NCBI RefSeq assembly: GCF_039634365.2
Contig: NZ_CP155079.2
Coordinates: 3,410,001-3,474,000 of the forward strand
Reading direction: 5' to 3'
From: Mucilaginibacter sp. PAMB04168
Lineage (GTDB): Bacteria > Bacteroidota > Bacteroidia > Sphingobacteriales > Sphingobacteriaceae
Length of the DNA stretch: 64,000 nucleotides
Shown here: positions 9,376-19,496 of the stretch, piece after piece
How positions within the stretch are numbered: position 1 is the first letter of the stretch
Layout of the letters: each line of letters begins with the position of its first letter
The notes under the pieces: generated by a model
What the model was told of the DNA's origin: nothing
Seen by the model: only the letters and a program-made list of their open reading frames with translations
Databases searched by the model: none
Translations under genes and position numbers: made by a program

Positions 9376-12300
9376 TTAAAAAGTAAGTTGTAATCCGAAG
9401 TTGAAAATTTTGGTTTGTGGGTAAAAGGCTGAACCGTCCTGCCCTGAGTTGTTCTCAGGATCTATTTGATAGATATTTTTATCTACCAAAGCCCATGTGG
9501 CCAGGTTATAACCGTTGGCATAAACTCGTACACCGCTGAATTTGAATTTGTTTACAAACTTTGCCGGAAGTGTATAACCAATCTCCATGGTTTTAAGCCT
9601 CAGGTAATCCCCTCTTCTCATCCAATAGTCGGACACGTAATTAGCAGGGTGGCTGGTAGTTGCACCAATGTTTGTTGCTATGCGAGGAAAACTTGGATTT
9701 TCCTGATTATCAGGCCGCCATGCATTCTGGTGTATGTCGCGGAAATTATTAACAAACGGAACAACAGATTCGGCTATGCCACGAAGTGCAAAATTAAGCG
9801 CGCTTTGAAACGTTGCCGTAATGCTGAAACCCTTGTAACTGAAGGAAGGCGTAAAACCGATGATCGTATTGGGTAAGTTCGGATATTTAAGCACGGTCTG
9901 ATCATCTGTGGTGATAAGGCCATCGCCATTTCTGTCCAGGTATTTTAAATCGCCGGCGTTAGCTGCGCCAACCGCTGCTGGCTTGGCAACCTTAGGGTCG
10001 GCTATATCTGCTGCCGTATAGTAACCTAAAAAGGTATAGCCCAGTATAGTACCCATTGGCTGACCGGTGAGCGATAACCATGGATAAGGCTGACGGGGCT
10101 CATCCCGCTCCAGCACTTTATTGCGGGCATAAGAAACATTGCCGCGCAATGAGTAATTTAAGTTACCAATGTTGTTGTTATAGCCCAGATCAACCTCAAA
10201 GCCGCGGTTTTGAACACGCCAAAGGTTAGCCGGAGGCAAATCAACTCCAATTAAGCTTGGAACTGATGCCCGAGGCTGCAGGATATCATAACGATAACGT
10301 CTGAATACCTCAACAGTGGCAGTTACTTTCCCTTTAAACATGGTTAAATCCATACCCACGTTGGTGACCTTTTCTTTCTCCCAGGAAACTATGTTGCCCA
10401 AAGCACCTTCAGTAATACCAGTAAAGCTGTTGTTAGATTCACCTACCGAATAGCTTCCACCGTTTGCGTACGTTTGCAGGTAGATGTAAGTATTGCCATA
10501 CACCTTGTCACTGCCTGTTAAACCGTATGAACCTCTGAATTTCAGCAAGTCGACAAAGTGAATATGCTTTTTGAAAAACTCCTCTTCGCTAATGTTCCAA
10601 CCTGCTGCAACTGCCGGGAAAAACCCGTAACGGCTACCCTCAGGAAAACGGTTTGAGCCGTTGTAGCCTGCTGTGAATTCGATTAAGTACTTACGTTTAT
10701 AATCATACCCTAAACGACCGGTTAATCCGCGCAGGGCGGCCGGATCACCTGTTCCGGTAACAGCGTTCTGATCGTTAAGCAAAGCCAGTCCATAAACGTG
10801 GTTTCCGCCAAACGTGCGGTCGTAGTTTAAAGACGCCAGGTAGTTCAGACGCTTATAGGAATTACCGCCGTTTGTTCCATACACCAAGGAATACTTTTCG
10901 ATACGACTGGTGTTGTTTTTGGGTGCATAGGTATCAGTAACCGGGTTATAAATGAAAGATGGAAAACCTGATGCAGTGCCACGGGTAAGGCTGCGCCAGT
11001 ATTGATAGCGCCCGTTATAGCTAAAGTTGATCATAGCAGACAATCCTTTTGTAAGCATATCGAGTTTTTGTACTGCTTTAAGATTGCCGGTTATGTCATT
11101 ATAATAGTCGCGGTTATAACCGCTTAAAGCAATACGGCCCACAATGTTGTTATTGATTGCCGTAGCTGAATTGGCACCGTAAGAGCCGTCAGGGTTGTAA
11201 ATGGGATAGGCAAACGGTGGTAATTGGTTGTAATCACTTATTTCATAAAAAGCATTATTACGGCCGTTTCGGCCACCTATATTTGGTTGATTGATCTCAT
11301 TAAACGCACCAGATAAATCCAATTTTAGCGCTAATGTCTTGGTTGCCTGGATATCTAAATTTGACCGGAAGTTTGACCGGCGATAATAGTAATTGGTGTT
11401 TACCTGCGAATTAGGGTCATCAAAATTTTGCAGCAAGCCGCCTTGTGACAGGTAACCTGCCGAAATAAAATACCGGGCTTTATCCACGCCGCCCGATATA
11501 TTTAAATTCTCCCTGAACTCTGAAGCGGATGGCCTGATCAGTGTCTTGGTCCAGTTTACATTCGGATGGCCATACGGATCTGTGCCGTCTTGAAAGAGCT
11601 GAAGGTCGCGGGTGTTATACAAGGGCTGCTGACCGGCGTTCACATAGCCTTCATTTACCAGCAAAGCCGATTGATAGGCATCGAGATAGTGTGGTTGATT
11701 GGTAGGTGTTTGAAAGCCTGCCTCAGACCGCAAGGTGACCACCGGCTTTCCCAGTTTACCACGCCGGGTAGTAATTACCATTACCCCATTTGCTCCCCTT
11801 ACGCCGTAAATAGCCGTAGTAGCCGCATCTTTTAATAACGAAATAGACTCTACCTGATCAGGATCTAACTCACTGATGGGTTGTGTAAACTCTACATCAT
11901 CAACTATAATAAGCGGGGCACCATCATTGGGTGTACTTAATCCGCGTATTAAGAAAGAGGCACCATCGGAACCTGGCCTGCCCGAACGCTGTTGTGATGT
12001 AAACCCCGGTAAACGACCGATAAGCGCATTCTGGATACTGGCGGTAGGCGTTTGCCGAATATCGTCTCCTTTGATACTACTTATTGCACCTGTGTTTGTG
12101 ATTTTCTTTTGGGTACCGTAGCCTACAACCACCACCTCTTCAATGCCTTTGGCATCGGGCTGCAAGTCAATAACCAACTTGCTCCGGCCGGCTACATTTA
12201 CCTCTTTAGTTAAATAACCTACCGACGAAACCACCAGCACCTGGCTGTTACCTTTCAACGTAATCTTAAAATTACCCTCACCGTCAGACGTGGTACCGTT

Positions 12301-12438
12301 ATTTTGGTTCTTCTCAAGCACCGTAACGCCCGGTATTTTTTCCTTTCCTTCGGTAACCGTACCGGTAATTGTTCTTTGCTGGGCAAACAGCTGCTGTATG
12401 CAGAGGAGCCCTATAATAATCAATAAATATTTTTTCAT
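9376..12438 (-). CDS. SusC/RagA family TonB-dependent outer-membrane transporter (locus A, second pair)
   Basis: 1020 residues. Signal peptide at 1-20, then a carboxypeptidase-regulatory-like beta-sandwich (TITGTVTEGKEKIPGVTV ... VSSVGYLTKEV), the SusC signature VVVVGYGTQKK near 101-111, a plug domain whose end reads AIYGVRGANGVMVITTRRGK, and a long barrel ending in aromatic F (FNFGLQLTF), as needed for outer-membrane insertion. Imports oligosaccharide with its SusD partner using TonB energy. It lies 21 bases downstream of the preceding SusD stop, so the two SusC/SusD pairs of locus A form one tandem array. Confidence 0.96.
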   Translation of the reverse strand: MKKYLLIIIGLLCIQQLFAQQRTITGTVTEGKEKIPGVTVLEKNQNNGTTSDGEGNFKITLKGNSQVLVVSSVGYLTKEVNVAGRSKLVIDLQPDAKGIEEVVVVGYGTQKKITNTGAISSIKGDDIRQTPTASIQNALIGRLPGFTSQQRSGRPGSDGASFLIRGLSTPNDGAPLIIVDDVEFTQPISELDPDQVESISLLKDAATTAIYGVRGANGVMVITTRRGKLGKPVVTLRSEAGFQTPTNQPHYLDAYQSALLVNEGYVNAGQQPLYNTRDLQLFQDGTDPYGHPNVNWTKTLIRPSASEFRENLNISGGVDKARYFISAGYLSQGGLLQNFDDPNSQVNTNYYYRRSNFRSNLDIQATKTLALKLDLSGAFNEINQPNIGGRNGRNNAFYEISDYNQLPPFAYPIYNPDGSYGANSATAINNNIVGRIALSGYNRDYYNDITGNLKAVQKLDMLTKGLSAMINFSYNGRYQYWRSLTRGTASGFPSFIYNPVTDTYAPKNNTSRIEKYSLVYGTNGGNSYKRLNYLASLNYDRTFGGNHVYGLALLNDQNAVTGTGDPAALRGLTGRLGYDYKRKYLIEFTAGYNGSNRFPEGSRYGFFPAVAAGWNISEEEFFKKHIHFVDLLKFRGSYGLTGSDKVYGNTYIYLQTYANGGSYSVGESNNSFTGITEGALGNIVSWEKEKVTNVGMDLTMFKGKVTATVEVFRRYRYDILQPRASVPSLIGVDLPPANLWRVQNRGFEVDLGYNNNIGNLNYSLRGNVSYARNKVLERDEPRQPYPWLSLTGQPMGTILGYTFLGYYTAADIADPKVAKPAAVGAANAGDLKYLDRNGDGLITTDDQTVLKYPNLPNTIIGFTPSFSYKGFSITATFQSALNFALRGIAESVVPFVNNFRDIHQNAWRPDNQENPSFPRIATNIGATTSHPANYVSDYWMRRGDYLRLKTMEIGYTLPAKFVNKFKFSGVRVYANGYNLATWALVDKNIYQIDPENNSGQDGSAFYPQTKIFNFGLQLTF

Positions 12439-12459
12439 GTTTAGTTAAATGGGCAATCG

Positions 12460-14169
12460 TTACCAGCCAAAGTTTTGAATCAGATTACTGCTTTTTGAGA
12501 TTTCGGCAAAAGGGACGGGATACAAATACATTTTAGGAAAAGCAAACCGCACCTGCCCTACCGGCACTTTGGTATAGGTGAATGTGCTGTTTGCATTTTT
12601 AATGATTTGCATGCCACTAAGGTTCTGGTTCAGTACCCTTTCGGCATCTTTCCATCTGCGCAGGTCCCAATAACGGTGTTCTTCAAAAGCCAGTTCCAGC
12701 CTTCTTTCATTTTTAATGGCGTCGCGCATTTCAGCCTTGGTCATATTGTCTTTAATGCCAAACTTGTTGGTTGTGCCTTCGGTAATCTGAGCTCGCCTTC
12801 TTAAGTCGCGCAGGGCATTATAAATGTCTGCGCTTGGGGTAGATAGATATTCGTTTTGCGCCTCTGCAAAGTTGAGCAGTATTTCGGCGTAACGAAAAAT
12901 GATAAAGTTGCGAGGGCCGTTAGCATAAGAAGTTGCCGTGGTAAAATTGCCCATGAATTTACGCAGGTAATAACCAGTTTTAGTTTGCACGCGTCCGCCT
13001 TTGTTAGGCTTGTCCAAACCGCCTTCAAACATTTCCAGTTTGCGATTTAGCCAGGTTACATCATTAGCCAGTACGGTAAAAGCCAACCTGGGATCGCGGT
13101 TTGCGTATGGGGCTTGTGATTGATAGCCGGAGCCGGTCTCTGCTATGGCGCGTCCGGCAAGCGTGGGGAAAGCATCAACCAAATCCTGCGTGGGGCTGGT
13201 ACGGCCCAAGCCGGTTGCCTGATTAGAAAAACCGATAGGCCCGTTATTGTACTCAATATCATAATTAACATCTCGCAGATAATCTAAAATGATCTCTGAA
13301 TTTTTGCGGTCTAAAAATATAGCGCTAAAGCTCTTGCTGGCAGGCGCGGGTAAGCTATACGGTTTGCCTGGGAGGTTAATAAGTTCTAAAGCTGCCTGGG
13401 CTGCTTTGTTCCACCTTTCAGCATCAAAATTGGCATAGCCCATTACCTCTCGCTGCTCAGCAGTGGCTCCGGCAGCAACACCTCCATTAAATAACGGACT
13501 GGCGGCATATAATAGCACCCGTGATTTAAGCGCTAAAACAGCGCCACGGGAAGCATGGCCCCAGTCGGTTGCTGAAAGCGGCTCTTGCTTTACCAAGGTT
13601 TTAATGGCATCGCATTCGTTAACTATGTAATCTACACAGGCGGCAAATGTGCTGCGTTTGATATTCAGGTTATCCGCATCAGAAAAAACCTGGTCGCCCA
13701 CTAACGGAATACCGCCGTAGCGCTTAAGCAGTTCAAAATAAGCCATGGCACGTAAAAAACGAACTTCTGCTTTCCAGCCTGGTATTCTGGCAGCTACAGG
13801 CACTACATCAATTTTCTGCAAAAACACGTTTACTTTACGAATGGTGGTGTAACCGTTATTCCAATAACCGTCCGGGTTGCTGATAACACTGCTAATACGT
13901 GCCTGAGAGACATTTTCAATATCCGTTCCATCTCTTGATGGCAGGGCATCATCTGTAGCAGCATCTAAAAAGTCGCCGCCAATGCGGTTAAATCCATTTG
14001 GCAAACTGCTATATAAATTGTTTAAATATTGTTCGGCGTAATAGCCGTTTTTATCTTGAGGATCAAAAACCAGGTCTTCAGTCAGGTTTTCAAGTGGCCC
14101 ATCCTGCTGATACTTTTTACAGCCTGATATAATCAGAACTGCTAAAAGAATTAAGTATATGTTTTTCAT
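12460..14169 (-). CDS. SusD/RagB family surface glycan-binding lipoprotein (locus A, first pair)
   Basis: 569 residues, lipobox ending at C17 (LIISGCKK). SusD features include EVRFLRAMAYFELLKRYGGIPL, KSRVLLYAASPLFNGG, RYAEILLNFAEAQNEY, an LRRRAQI helix and EERRLELAFEEHRYWDLRRW-like segment, ending in QNFGW. It is similar in layout to the SusD at 7620 and shares runs with it, suggesting an old duplication of the pair. Three bases lie between its start and the stop of the SusC gene at 14173. The two pairs could take up different products of one substrate; this is inference from position only. Confidence 0.95.
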   Translation of the reverse strand: MKNIYLILLAVLIISGCKKYQQDGPLENLTEDLVFDPQDKNGYYAEQYLNNLYSSLPNGFNRIGGDFLDAATDDALPSRDGTDIENVSQARISSVISNPDGYWNNGYTTIRKVNVFLQKIDVVPVAARIPGWKAEVRFLRAMAYFELLKRYGGIPLVGDQVFSDADNLNIKRSTFAACVDYIVNECDAIKTLVKQEPLSATDWGHASRGAVLALKSRVLLYAASPLFNGGVAAGATAEQREVMGYANFDAERWNKAAQAALELINLPGKPYSLPAPASKSFSAIFLDRKNSEIILDYLRDVNYDIEYNNGPIGFSNQATGLGRTSPTQDLVDAFPTLAGRAIAETGSGYQSQAPYANRDPRLAFTVLANDVTWLNRKLEMFEGGLDKPNKGGRVQTKTGYYLRKFMGNFTTATSYANGPRNFIIFRYAEILLNFAEAQNEYLSTPSADIYNALRDLRRRAQITEGTTNKFGIKDNMTKAEMRDAIKNERRLELAFEEHRYWDLRRWKDAERVLNQNLSGMQIIKNANSTFTYTKVPVGQVRFAFPKMYLYPVPFAEISKSSNLIQNFGW

Positions 14170-14172
14170 GAA

Positions 14173-17100
14173 TTATAAATTGATGTTAACGCCAGCGGTA
14201 ATAAGTTTCTGTACGGGATACCCGCCTGTGTAGCTTTCGGGATCCAAACCGTTGAGTTGCGTAGTAGTGAATAAATTGTACCCATTCACAAAGATTCTTG
14301 CCCGGGTTAGCCTTATCTTTTTTATGATAGAAACTGGCAAGGTATAACCTAACTCAATAGAACGTAGGCGCAGATAATTAGCTGGTTTGTACCAGTACGA
14401 TGAAAACTGCTGATTGTTAAGGTTACGACCGATAGAAAGACGCGGATAGGTAGCAGTAGCTGCTGTAGCAGGTGTCCACCGGTTAAGATGATGCTCATAA
14501 GCCTGCTCCTTACCACTACCTTGGAATTCCCAGTACGAATTTCCTGACAGGTAAACCATGCGGTTAGCTACACCCTGCACCAATGCCGAAAAATCAAATC
14601 CCTTCCAATTTGCACCCAGGTTCAATCCGCCGTACAGCAAAGGTTTGGTGCCCCCAATAGCAGTGATATCATTTTCATCAATAGTGCCATCCTGGTTCAG
14701 GTCACGGAACTTGATATCGCCCGGTTGTGGTGTGATGCCCACAGGCACTGCGCTTGAAGCTATTTCCTGAGCAGATTGGTAAAGGCCGTCGGCCTGATAG
14801 CCGAACGCCTGGTTTACAGGCATGCCTGTGCGCTGCATCCAGCTATACTTCCGCTGAACTTCGTCCTGATAGGTAACTTTACTTTTGAGAGTTGAAATGT
14901 TTGGCGAAATAAAATAGCCGAACTTTCCTATTTTATTACTGTAGGTTAGCTGTAACTCCAAACCTGAGTAACGCTGTTTGCCGATATTTACCCTTGGGTA
15001 AGCGTTACCTAAAACCTGAGCATTAGTGCCAATCGACTGTAAAAGGTCATAATAGCTATCAATAAAGTAGTCGGCACTAATAGACAGTTTGTTTTCAAAC
15101 ATACTGGCATCAACACCACCGTTAAACTTTAGGGCTTTTTCCCAAGTTAGGTTAGGGTTGTTTAAAGCTCCTTCCTGTACTCCGCTTACCGGGGTTACTG
15201 CTTCACCAAAGTTATACCCGGTTCCTGAAGCATAGTACTTGTTATACTCAAAATACCCGGCGTTGTTGTTGCCCGTTTTGCCGTAACTGGCTCGTAGCTT
15301 TAAGATATTAAGCCAACTGGCTGTATTTTTAAGAAAATCCTCCTGCTTAATATTCCACCCTAAACCAATAGCCGGGAAGAAACCATAACGGTTATTTTTT
15401 GGATATGCAAGCGAACCGTTATAGGCTAAAGCCACATCCAACAGATATTTTTCCTGATAATTATATGATAACTTGCCCGAAATGCCTTGAACATAAGAGG
15501 GCAGCTGGGAATTTTCTGTCACATTATCGATGTTACCCAACAGCAGCGCCTGCAGTTCATGATCACCAATCTTTTTAGACCATCCGGATGATAGCTCGGT
15601 ATAAAAACGGGTGTTCTGCGCAGTGATCTCAATGGCATTTGACATAGTACTTGGATTACTAAACTGCTGATAACCCGCCGCTCCCTGGGCATTGGCATTT
15701 TGTTGATACGTAGCAAAAGCCTTGGTACGGGTAATGGTTTCGGCCAGGTAGGCGTTAATGGATCCGCGCCCGGCAACCCATAAGCCAGGCAGTATCTTAT
15801 CCAGTTTGGCTTTTAGCCCTAGGTCTACCCTAAAATCGCGGAAGTACTGCGGCTGGTAGCCCGAGTAAACGGTTTGCCCGTAGATATTATTGGTATAATC
15901 ACGGTTGCCACCTAAAGTCCCATTATCGTTTAATACAGGGTAAGCGTTATTAGGCGTTGCACGGAAACTTGAGAATATGTTAGACGCTGAATTTCCGGGC
16001 TGGTCCTGATTTTGGATGCGCGTAAAAACATTAAGGTAAGTACTCACATCCTTACTCAAATCAACATCTACATTGGAGCGAAAGATGTATCGTTTATAAC
16101 CTACTCCTGTATTGTAAGTATTGAAATCAGCCGTTTTGATTAAGCCTTGCTGGTTCAGATAATCAAGATCTACGAAGTACCGCGCAACCTTTCGTCCTCC
16201 TGAAATAGCCAGATCAAAACGGTTGTAAGGCGATTTGCTTTTCAGTATCTCCTTTTGCCAGTCTACATCCGGATGCCCGATCGGGTCTGTATGATTGCGG
16301 TACGCATCTAAATCGGCCTGTGTATAGGCCGGAGCTTTGCCGTCATTAGCCAATGCTTCATTGTATAAACGGGAGTAATCATAGGCGTTTAAAAAGTTGG
16401 GCAGGTTGAGCGGAGATTGCAGACCTGACAGCGCAGTAAACGAAATTCGCTGTGCACCTTCGGCTCCCTTTTTTGTAGTGAGTTGTATTACACCACCTGA
16501 TGACCGCATGCCTAACATGGCTGTTGACACAGCGTCTTTAAGCACAGTTACGGATTCAATTTGTTCAGGATTGATAGATGAAAAACTTTGCGGTACCCCA
16601 TCCAGCATAAAAAGCGGCGCCTGCCCACGAAGGGTTACTGTATAATTGTCGGCGCCAGGTTCGCCACTACCCTGAAAGGCCTGTAAGCCGGCAAGGCGGC
16701 CTGCGATTGTGCCATTAATGTAAGTCGAAACTGTTTTAGTGAGTTCCTCACTTCTAACTTCTCCAATAGCTGCTGTATTGGTTGTACGTTTTTGAGGCAC
16801 GTACAATGAATTAAATACCTTAGGTAAGTCTGTAACCGCTTCCTGAAGCGTGACCTGAATAGTTTTGCCTAATTCGACTGCCACTTCTTTCTTTTGGTAA
16901 GAAACTACACTAAAAATCAGCACATCACCTGCGTTGGCATTAATACTGAACTTGCCGTCCAAATCTGTTTGGGTTGAAATGTTTTTAGATTTAACTTGAA
17001 CGTTAACATCAATTAAAGGCTTTCCGGCAATGTCGGTCACTGTGCCTGTAACTGGCGATTGGTTAGCTTGCTGATGGCTGGTTAATATTTCGTCACCATT

Positions 17101-17211
17101 GTGCAAGTAGTTTGGTGCATTGGCCAATACTTCGCCCCTATGTATGACAGCGAGCCATACCAAGGTCAAAGAAATTTTTTGCAAAACTCTTTTAAGTAGA
17201 ATTTTTCTCAT
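14173..17211 (-). CDS. Divergent SusC/RagA family TonB-dependent transporter (locus A, first pair)
   Basis: 1012 residues from the ATG at 17211. An upstream in-frame start at 17301 would prefix 30 residues without signal character, whereas MRKILLKRVLQKISLTLVWL reads as a signal peptide. A carboxypeptidase-regulatory-like domain (SPVTGTVTDIAGKPLIDV) and plug are present, but the usual VVVGYG-x-KK signature is replaced by VFNSLYVPQKR, and the plug end reads TAMLGMRSSGGVIQLTTKKG instead of TAIYGARGANGVIxITTKKG. The barrel is full length and ends KLITAGVNINL. This is the promoter-proximal gene of locus A. It belongs to a recognisable divergent branch of SusC; substrate unknown. Confidence 0.93.
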   Translation of the reverse strand: MRKILLKRVLQKISLTLVWLAVIHRGEVLANAPNYLHNGDEILTSHQQANQSPVTGTVTDIAGKPLIDVNVQVKSKNISTQTDLDGKFSINANAGDVLIFSVVSYQKKEVAVELGKTIQVTLQEAVTDLPKVFNSLYVPQKRTTNTAAIGEVRSEELTKTVSTYINGTIAGRLAGLQAFQGSGEPGADNYTVTLRGQAPLFMLDGVPQSFSSINPEQIESVTVLKDAVSTAMLGMRSSGGVIQLTTKKGAEGAQRISFTALSGLQSPLNLPNFLNAYDYSRLYNEALANDGKAPAYTQADLDAYRNHTDPIGHPDVDWQKEILKSKSPYNRFDLAISGGRKVARYFVDLDYLNQQGLIKTADFNTYNTGVGYKRYIFRSNVDVDLSKDVSTYLNVFTRIQNQDQPGNSASNIFSSFRATPNNAYPVLNDNGTLGGNRDYTNNIYGQTVYSGYQPQYFRDFRVDLGLKAKLDKILPGLWVAGRGSINAYLAETITRTKAFATYQQNANAQGAAGYQQFSNPSTMSNAIEITAQNTRFYTELSSGWSKKIGDHELQALLLGNIDNVTENSQLPSYVQGISGKLSYNYQEKYLLDVALAYNGSLAYPKNNRYGFFPAIGLGWNIKQEDFLKNTASWLNILKLRASYGKTGNNNAGYFEYNKYYASGTGYNFGEAVTPVSGVQEGALNNPNLTWEKALKFNGGVDASMFENKLSISADYFIDSYYDLLQSIGTNAQVLGNAYPRVNIGKQRYSGLELQLTYSNKIGKFGYFISPNISTLKSKVTYQDEVQRKYSWMQRTGMPVNQAFGYQADGLYQSAQEIASSAVPVGITPQPGDIKFRDLNQDGTIDENDITAIGGTKPLLYGGLNLGANWKGFDFSALVQGVANRMVYLSGNSYWEFQGSGKEQAYEHHLNRWTPATAATATYPRLSIGRNLNNQQFSSYWYKPANYLRLRSIELGYTLPVSIIKKIRLTRARIFVNGYNLFTTTQLNGLDPESYTGGYPVQKLITAGVNINL

Positions 17212-17922
17212 AAAGTTAAATTGGTTTGATATTACCAGTTGGAACCGGCGGGTTAAAGATATGTGAAAAGAGAAGAAAAATACAAGGAATTTTATTTGCA
17301 AATAATTGATAATTAGGTGTTTATAATTAAAACAATACGGTTAATGCACCTAAATGGAACTGCATAACTAGCTGATTTCAAGAAGCGTTCATGAAAGCAG
17401 TTTAAAATGCTAATACGGTTAAAGTTTAATACAAATAATTTTCAATTTTTAGCTCTTCACGGTAAGTCATTTATTGCTTAAAGACTGTTGTAGACACTTG
17501 CGTACCGCCAAACATTGCACAAGAAATCGAAACCCCCACAGATTTTTGCTCAAACAGCAACTTAGAATGATATTGAGGTACAACTTAAGATTTGAAGATA
17601 GAAATGTGCCATAAGATGCATTAAGGCTACTAAGGAAAAGAAGCAGAAAAATTCAGCATCTGGTTGAAAATTGACCAGGTTGAAATAAAAAGGGCACGCT
17701 TTCAGCTGTTATGGCGGTTTTAAATTATACTAAAGCGTATTATTAGCACTGCGTTTTGGAAATATTCTGATGATACTTAATTTTTTGTTCCACTGATTAC
17801 AACGCAAACAAGCAACTGTTTAATGAGAGAAGCGAGTATTTTTAAGATTGACGGGAGCAAAAAAGCTTTATAGCTTATATGCTGGACGTATTCCTTAGTA
17901 TAACTATAGTTTAACATTATAC
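17212..17922. other. Upstream region of locus A
   Basis: About 710 bases with no convincing gene, between the locus A SusC start and the MFS stop. It should hold the locus A promoter. Two direct copies of AATACGGTTAA lie at 17334-17344 and 17412-17422, 78 bases apart. A weak hairpin near 17896-17930 overlaps the end of the MFS gene. No LacI-type operator and no C-tract motif of the locus C type is found here. Confidence 0.45.
17334..17422. repeat. Two direct copies of AATACGGTTAA upstream of locus A
   Basis: Identical 11-mers at 17334-17344 and 17412-17422 lie 120-210 bases before the SusC start at 17211. Paired identical 11-mers in an upstream region suggest regulator sites, but no bound protein can be named. 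The core AATACGGTT also appears at 59380 and 59426 in another spacer. Confidence 0.35.
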
Positions 17923-19290
17923 TTAACTACCTTTCACCCTAACATATTTAATAGTTAAGATAGTTGTTAACGTAATTAGCAAGATAGCTACACAAGCAAT
18001 TAATGGTATAGCAGAAAGGATAGATTCCGAACCACCTGCTGCCAATGCGCCAAACGCGGCAACACCAATAGCTCCACCGGTTTGCCTAACAGTATTTAGC
18101 ACAGCTGAAGCCGTGCCCGATAATGATTTTTCTACACTGGCTAAAATACCGGTGATCATGGCAGGCACAGCCATTCCCATACCTACCGGCATAATTAAAA
18201 AAGGAAAGAAAAGCTGCCAATACGGGGTATTTGCTTTAGCCAGGAACAAGCCGGCAAAGCCGACGGCGAAGAGCGCAAGCCCAGCTATGATGGAGGCGCC
18301 GATACCAAACCGGTTAATCACCCTTCCACTCAGCAAATTAGTGATTACAAAGCCTACCGTCAATGGAACAAAAGCAAGCCCCGCCGTCATGGATGGATAA
18401 TGTAGAACGTTTTGCAGGTAAAGGCTAAGCACAAACACGCTGCCATAATAAGTGCCATTAAGCACCCCTCCTAACAAAAGCAGCACATTAAAGCGCGAGG
18501 AATTAAATAGATGTAAGGGTAATATTGGATACGATATCCGCTTTTCAATTGCTAAAAATAAAACGAAAAAGCTAAGGCTTAACAATAACCCTCCCCAAAT
18601 CAAAGGATTTTTCAATCCGAGCTGGTGCCACTCTATAATTGCGGCTATTAGTAAAGTAGCTGCCAGCATCCATATTAACTGTCCGGCGGTATCAAACTTT
18701 TTAGCAGCAGTTGAAATGGCGCCTTTAAGGAGCTTAAAACTCAAAACAAAAGCCGCTATACAGAAAGGAATATTCACGTAAAAAATAAACCGCCAGTTAC
18801 TAATGTGGATTAAAACTCCTCCAATAAGCGGACCAGCAGCCAACGCCGAGCTGCCGGCAGCTGTCCAGAGCCCTACTGCCCGTGCACGTGTAGCAGGTTC
18901 GTGTGCAAAGGCCTGGTTTAGTAATGACAGCGAACTTGGGATCATGGTTGCAGCCCCTATGCCTTGCAAGATTCGGAAAATGACCAGGCTAAATGAATTA
19001 CCCGCTAACCCACAGCCCGCAGAAGCGATCCCAAAAATTACAATACCGATTTGGAAAATCCGTAAGGCACCCAAGCGGTCACTTAAGCTACCTGCTGACA
19101 ACATGAGTACCGCAAAAGCCAGGGTGTACGCATCAACCACCCATTGCAAGGTGCTTATACCTGCCTGGTAAGACTGCGCTATTTGAGGTAAAGCAAGATT
19201 AACTATAGATACATCCAGTTGCGCAACCACAAAGGCTAAGCTGGTTATGGTAACCACCTGTACGAAACTGGTTTGTTTTACTGTACTCAA
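17923..19290 (-). CDS. MFS drug/metabolite exporter, DHA2 (EmrB/QacA) type
   Basis: 455 residues, strongly hydrophobic with about 14 predicted membrane segments. Motifs: LDVSIVNLALPQI in the first helix (DHA2 motif D1), a GxLxDRxGxxR loop as GSLSDRLGALRIF, ILQGIGAATMIPSSL, and NWRFIFYVNIP, all typical of the EmrB/QacA group. The start is TTG at 19290: no in-frame ATG or GTG precedes the first helix, and the next Met is inside helix 2. A -7-like TACTTTTG lies at 19321-19314. Family members export drugs or dyes by proton antiport. It stands alone; the GNAT gene upstream is 206 bases away. Confidence 0.9.
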   Translation of the reverse strand: MSTVKQTSFVQVVTITSLAFVVAQLDVSIVNLALPQIAQSYQAGISTLQWVVDAYTLAFAVLMLSAGSLSDRLGALRIFQIGIVIFGIASAGCGLAGNSFSLVIFRILQGIGAATMIPSSLSLLNQAFAHEPATRARAVGLWTAAGSSALAAGPLIGGVLIHISNWRFIFYVNIPFCIAAFVLSFKLLKGAISTAAKKFDTAGQLIWMLAATLLIAAIIEWHQLGLKNPLIWGGLLLSLSFFVLFLAIEKRISYPILPLHLFNSSRFNVLLLLGGVLNGTYYGSVFVLSLYLQNVLHYPSMTAGLAFVPLTVGFVITNLLSGRVINRFGIGASIIAGLALFAVGFAGLFLAKANTPYWQLFFPFLIMPVGMGMAVPAMITGILASVEKSLSGTASAVLNTVRQTGGAIGVAAFGALAAGGSESILSAIPLIACVAILLITLTTILTIKYVRVKGS

Positions 19291-19496
19291 TTTAACGGTA
19301 TGCTAATACGCCGCAAAAGTAAACAAACTTCATTAAGTATATAGGCTGGCCATTTTATGCAGTGTGGAATACCTTTTGTTGTTTGTTATCACTGCTGGCG
19401 GTAGCTAATTACGAATTTGTGATTGAAAAATTTACAAGTGAGCCCTTCATTTCCTAATTTAGAATCTTGGTTACTAAACGATAACTATAACGGCCC

